From an uncultured Flavobacteriales bacterium (GTDB lineage: Bacteria > Bacteroidota > Bacteroidia > Flavobacteriales > Crocinitomicaceae), in contig CAMLHZ010000004.1 of the NCBI GenBank assembly GCA_946480085.1, positions 62,001-126,000 on the forward strand: a stretch of DNA of 64,000 bases, read 5' to 3'. Both the position numbers and the translations under genes were made by a program. The stretch's first letter is position 1, and every line of letters starts with the position of its first letter. The notes below the pieces were generated by a model, which was given only the letters and a program-made list of their open reading frames with translations, was not told where the DNA came from and did no database searches. This document shows, in pieces, positions 62,116 through 64,000 of this stretch.

Positions 62116-63939
62116 TTAATGATCTTCTTCTCCGTCTGCTAACGGAACAGTTTGAGGAATGTAATCCTCTTCTGCCCCAGGCTTAGAGTAATCATAAGGC
62201 CAACGGTGAACTTCCGGAATAGCTCCAGGCCAGTTTCCGTGAATATGCTCTACCGGAGTAGTCCACTCCAATGTATTCGCTTTCCAAGGGTTTTGTACTG
62301 CTACTGGTCCACGGAAAATACTGTAGAAGAAGTTGAATAAGAAAATCAACTGTCCAACTGCAGCAATAAACGCGAATACAGTAATGATTTGGTTCAAGTC
62401 AGCGATCATTTCACCAGATGAATTGTTGAATCCTGTTTGATCCTCCATATTTCCGTAAACGGAGTAGTCGTAGTAACGACGAGGTGCTCCAGCCAATCCA
62501 ACAAAGTGCATTGGGAAGAATACTCCGTAAGCTCCAACGATCGTTACCCAGAAGTGAGCGTAACCTAAACGTGTGTTCAACATACGTCCGTACATTTTCG
62601 GGAACCAGTGGTAAACACCGGCGAACATTCCGAATACAGCAGACATACCCATTACAATGTGGAAGTGAGCTACAACGAAATACGTATCGTGAATTGCGAT
62701 ATCCAAAGCTGAATCGGCAAGGATGATACCTGTAACACCACCAGTGATGAACGTAGAAACCAATCCAATTGAGAACAACATTGCCGGAGTATAGATGTTG
62801 GATCCTTTCCAGATAGTTGTGATGTAGTTAAACACTTTTACAGCTGAAGGAATTGCAATCAACAATGTAGTAAATACGAATACAGAACCTAAGAACGGAT
62901 TCATTCCCGTCATAAACATGTGGTGACCCCAAACGATGAATGATAAGAATCCAATTGCTAAGATAGAACCAATCATTGCGCGGTAACCGAAGATTGCCTT
63001 ACGAGAGTTGGTTGCGATAATTTCTGATGTTAATCCTAAAGCCGGAAGAAGTACGATATATACCTCAGGGTGACCTAAGAACCAGAATAAATGCTGGTAA
63101 AGAATTGGTGAACCACCATGGTTCTCTAACATTTCAGATCCAACAATGATATCAGAAAGGTAGAACGATGTTCCAGCCAAACGGTCCATTGTTAACAACA
63201 ACGCTGCAGAAAGTAATACAGGGAAAGAAAGTACACCAAGGATTGCTGTTACAAAGAACGCCCAAATTGTTAATGGCATACGTGTCATCTTCATTCCTCT
63301 TGTACGCAAGTTCAAGATCGTTACGATGTAGTTCAAAGATCCTAACAATGATGATGCAATGAAAATTGTCATTGAAATCAACCAAAGTGTCATCCCTTCT
63401 CCGGATCCATCAATTGCATCAGGAAGAGCTGATAACGGAGGATAAACTGTCCAACCAGATGACGCAGGTCCTGTTTCAATAAACAACGAGTACGTCATAA
63501 TAATTGAAGACAACATAAAGAACCAGAACGACAACATGTTCAAGAAACCAGAAGCCATATCACGTGCACCAATTTGCAACGGAATAAGCAAGTTCGAGAA
63601 TGTTCCTGACAAACCACCTGTTAAAAGGAAGAATACCATGATTGTACCGTGAATAGTAACCAATGCCAAGTACATTGATTCCTTCATTACTCCTCCCGGA
63701 GCCCATTTCTCACCTAAGAAAAATGACAAGAAATCGCTTTCTTCACCTGGCCAAGCCAATTGAACACGGAATAACAATGATAAAATCATTGCGATTACCC
63801 CCATGAAAACAGCAGTTATTAGGAACTGCTTCCCGATCATTTTATGATCCTGGGTGAAGATATACTTTGAAATAAAACCTTCTTCATGGTGATGATGACC
63901 ATGAGCGTCGTGATGTGCGTGTGCTTCGTGAGCTGCCAT
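62116..63939 (-). CDS. ctaD: Cytochrome c oxidase subunit I
   Basis: 607 residues with twelve or more membrane helices. Heme and copper ligands are seen: the heme a histidine in VTIHGTIMVFF, Cu-B His with the cross-linked Tyr in GHPEVYIVLLPALG, two Cu-B histidines in WGHHMFMTGM, and the heme a3 and heme a histidines in HDTYFVVAHFHIVMG. The N-terminus is histidine-rich (MAAHEAHAHHDAHGHHHHEEG), and the C-terminal tail is hydrophilic and acidic. It is the catalytic proton-pumping subunit that reduces oxygen to water. It follows subunit II by 30 bases. Confidence 0.96.
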   Translation of the reverse strand: MAAHEAHAHHDAHGHHHHEEGFISKYIFTQDHKMIGKQFLITAVFMGVIAMILSLLFRVQLAWPGEESDFLSFFLGEKWAPGGVMKESMYLALVTIHGTIMVFFLLTGGLSGTFSNLLIPLQIGARDMASGFLNMLSFWFFMLSSIIMTYSLFIETGPASSGWTVYPPLSALPDAIDGSGEGMTLWLISMTIFIASSLLGSLNYIVTILNLRTRGMKMTRMPLTIWAFFVTAILGVLSFPVLLSAALLLTMDRLAGTSFYLSDIIVGSEMLENHGGSPILYQHLFWFLGHPEVYIVLLPALGLTSEIIATNSRKAIFGYRAMIGSILAIGFLSFIVWGHHMFMTGMNPFLGSVFVFTTLLIAIPSAVKVFNYITTIWKGSNIYTPAMLFSIGLVSTFITGGVTGIILADSALDIAIHDTYFVVAHFHIVMGMSAVFGMFAGVYHWFPKMYGRMLNTRLGYAHFWVTIVGAYGVFFPMHFVGLAGAPRRYYDYSVYGNMEDQTGFNNSSGEMIADLNQIITVFAFIAAVGQLIFLFNFFYSIFRGPVAVQNPWKANTLEWTTPVEHIHGNWPGAIPEVHRWPYDYSKPGAEEDYIPQTVPLADGEEDH

Positions 63940-63969
63940 GATTTTATTTTTTTACTGTTGTATTAAAAA

Positions 63970-64000
63970 TTATTTCGTTTCAGTTGCTGGTGCCATCGGA
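63970..64000 (-). CDS. ctaC: C-terminal end of the gene upstream of ctaD, probably cytochrome c oxidase subunit II (truncated)
   Basis: On the minus strand the last codons read ...P M A P A T E T K stop, with TAA at 63972-63970. Only nine residues are visible. The identity as subunit II rests on the usual order subunit II then I and on the alanine/proline-rich tail, not on domain evidence. Confidence 0.45.
   Translation of the reverse strand, partial: PMAPATETK

Noticed and set aside
1..64000. CRISPR array, tRNA, rRNA, prophage or insertion sequence
   Set aside because: No evenly spaced direct repeats, no tRNA-like cloverleaf with CCA-side pairing in the gaps, and no transposase, integrase or phage structural gene was found among the open frames.

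Overview
The window is AT-rich, densely coded DNA from a member of the Bacteroidota, most likely a Flavobacteriales/Crocinitomicaceae (Fluviicola-like) organism; the family placement is an inference. The signs are two proteins with type IX secretion (T9SS) C-terminal domains (a PKD-repeat adhesin and a DUF1501 protein), a methionine synthase split into two genes, a MurF-Alr fusion, DUF5686, DUF1800 and DUF4412 proteins, a Reg_prop/Y_Y_Y sensor kinase, and many upstream matches to the Bacteroidota -7 promoter box TAnnTTTG. Ribosome binding sites of Shine-Dalgarno type are not evident, so starts were chosen from protein content and position relative to TAnnTTTG boxes.

Layout. 1-2045: 3' part of a DUF5686 outer-membrane protein. 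2046-6336: promoter, SAM-I riboswitch and the split metH pair. 6471-10208: a giant PKD-repeat surface protein ending in a clean terminator. 10592-15072: RNase HI, an amidotransferase-like protein without its cysteine, a lipoprotein, a small unknown protein, a Xaa-Pro aminopeptidase and an alpha/beta hydrolase. 15283-19335: a LytTR regulator with its LytS-type propeller kinase, then a small lipoprotein with its own promoter. 19404-26948: thiL, a divergent ECF sigma/RskA-type anti-sigma pair, LD-carboxypeptidase, a lipoprotein and two tandem DUF4836-like exported proteins. 26951-32904 (minus strand): DUF1653 protein, aldehyde dehydrogenase, OmpA-domain protein and an OmpR-type two-component system. 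33432-42706: DEAD-box helicase, secreted hydrolase, YebC, CvpA, outer-membrane protein, MFS carrier, murF-alr and tdk. 42930-49418: an unknown acidic protein with an M28 peptidase, then a tight minus-strand run (Kazal lipoprotein, NTF2-like, GNAT, nitrilase-family amidase, membrane protein, EamA transporter) and a Spy-like protein. 49483-64000: membrane protein, DUF349 protein, PfkB kinase, rseP, DUF4412, the DUF1501/DUF1800 pair, queG-ruvB, a lipoprotein, and cytochrome oxidase subunit I with the last codons of subunit II.

Most genes are housekeeping or envelope functions and there is no integrase, transposase, CRISPR array, rRNA or tRNA. The least explained material is intergenic. A composite repeat of about 180-200 bp with three conserved blocks at fixed spacing occurs at least three times (33001-33200, 33250-33427 inverted, 45171-45345). 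A TTCGACTCCGCTCAG-type repeat sits inside one terminator loop and inside one coding sequence. Several other families of inverted repeats built from short words lie at gene borders. The most interesting gene-level items are the GNAT/nitrilase overlapping pair, the pseudo-amidotransferase, the Kazal lipoprotein and the tandem DUF4836-like pair. I did not find a convincing new multi-gene defence or mobile system here.
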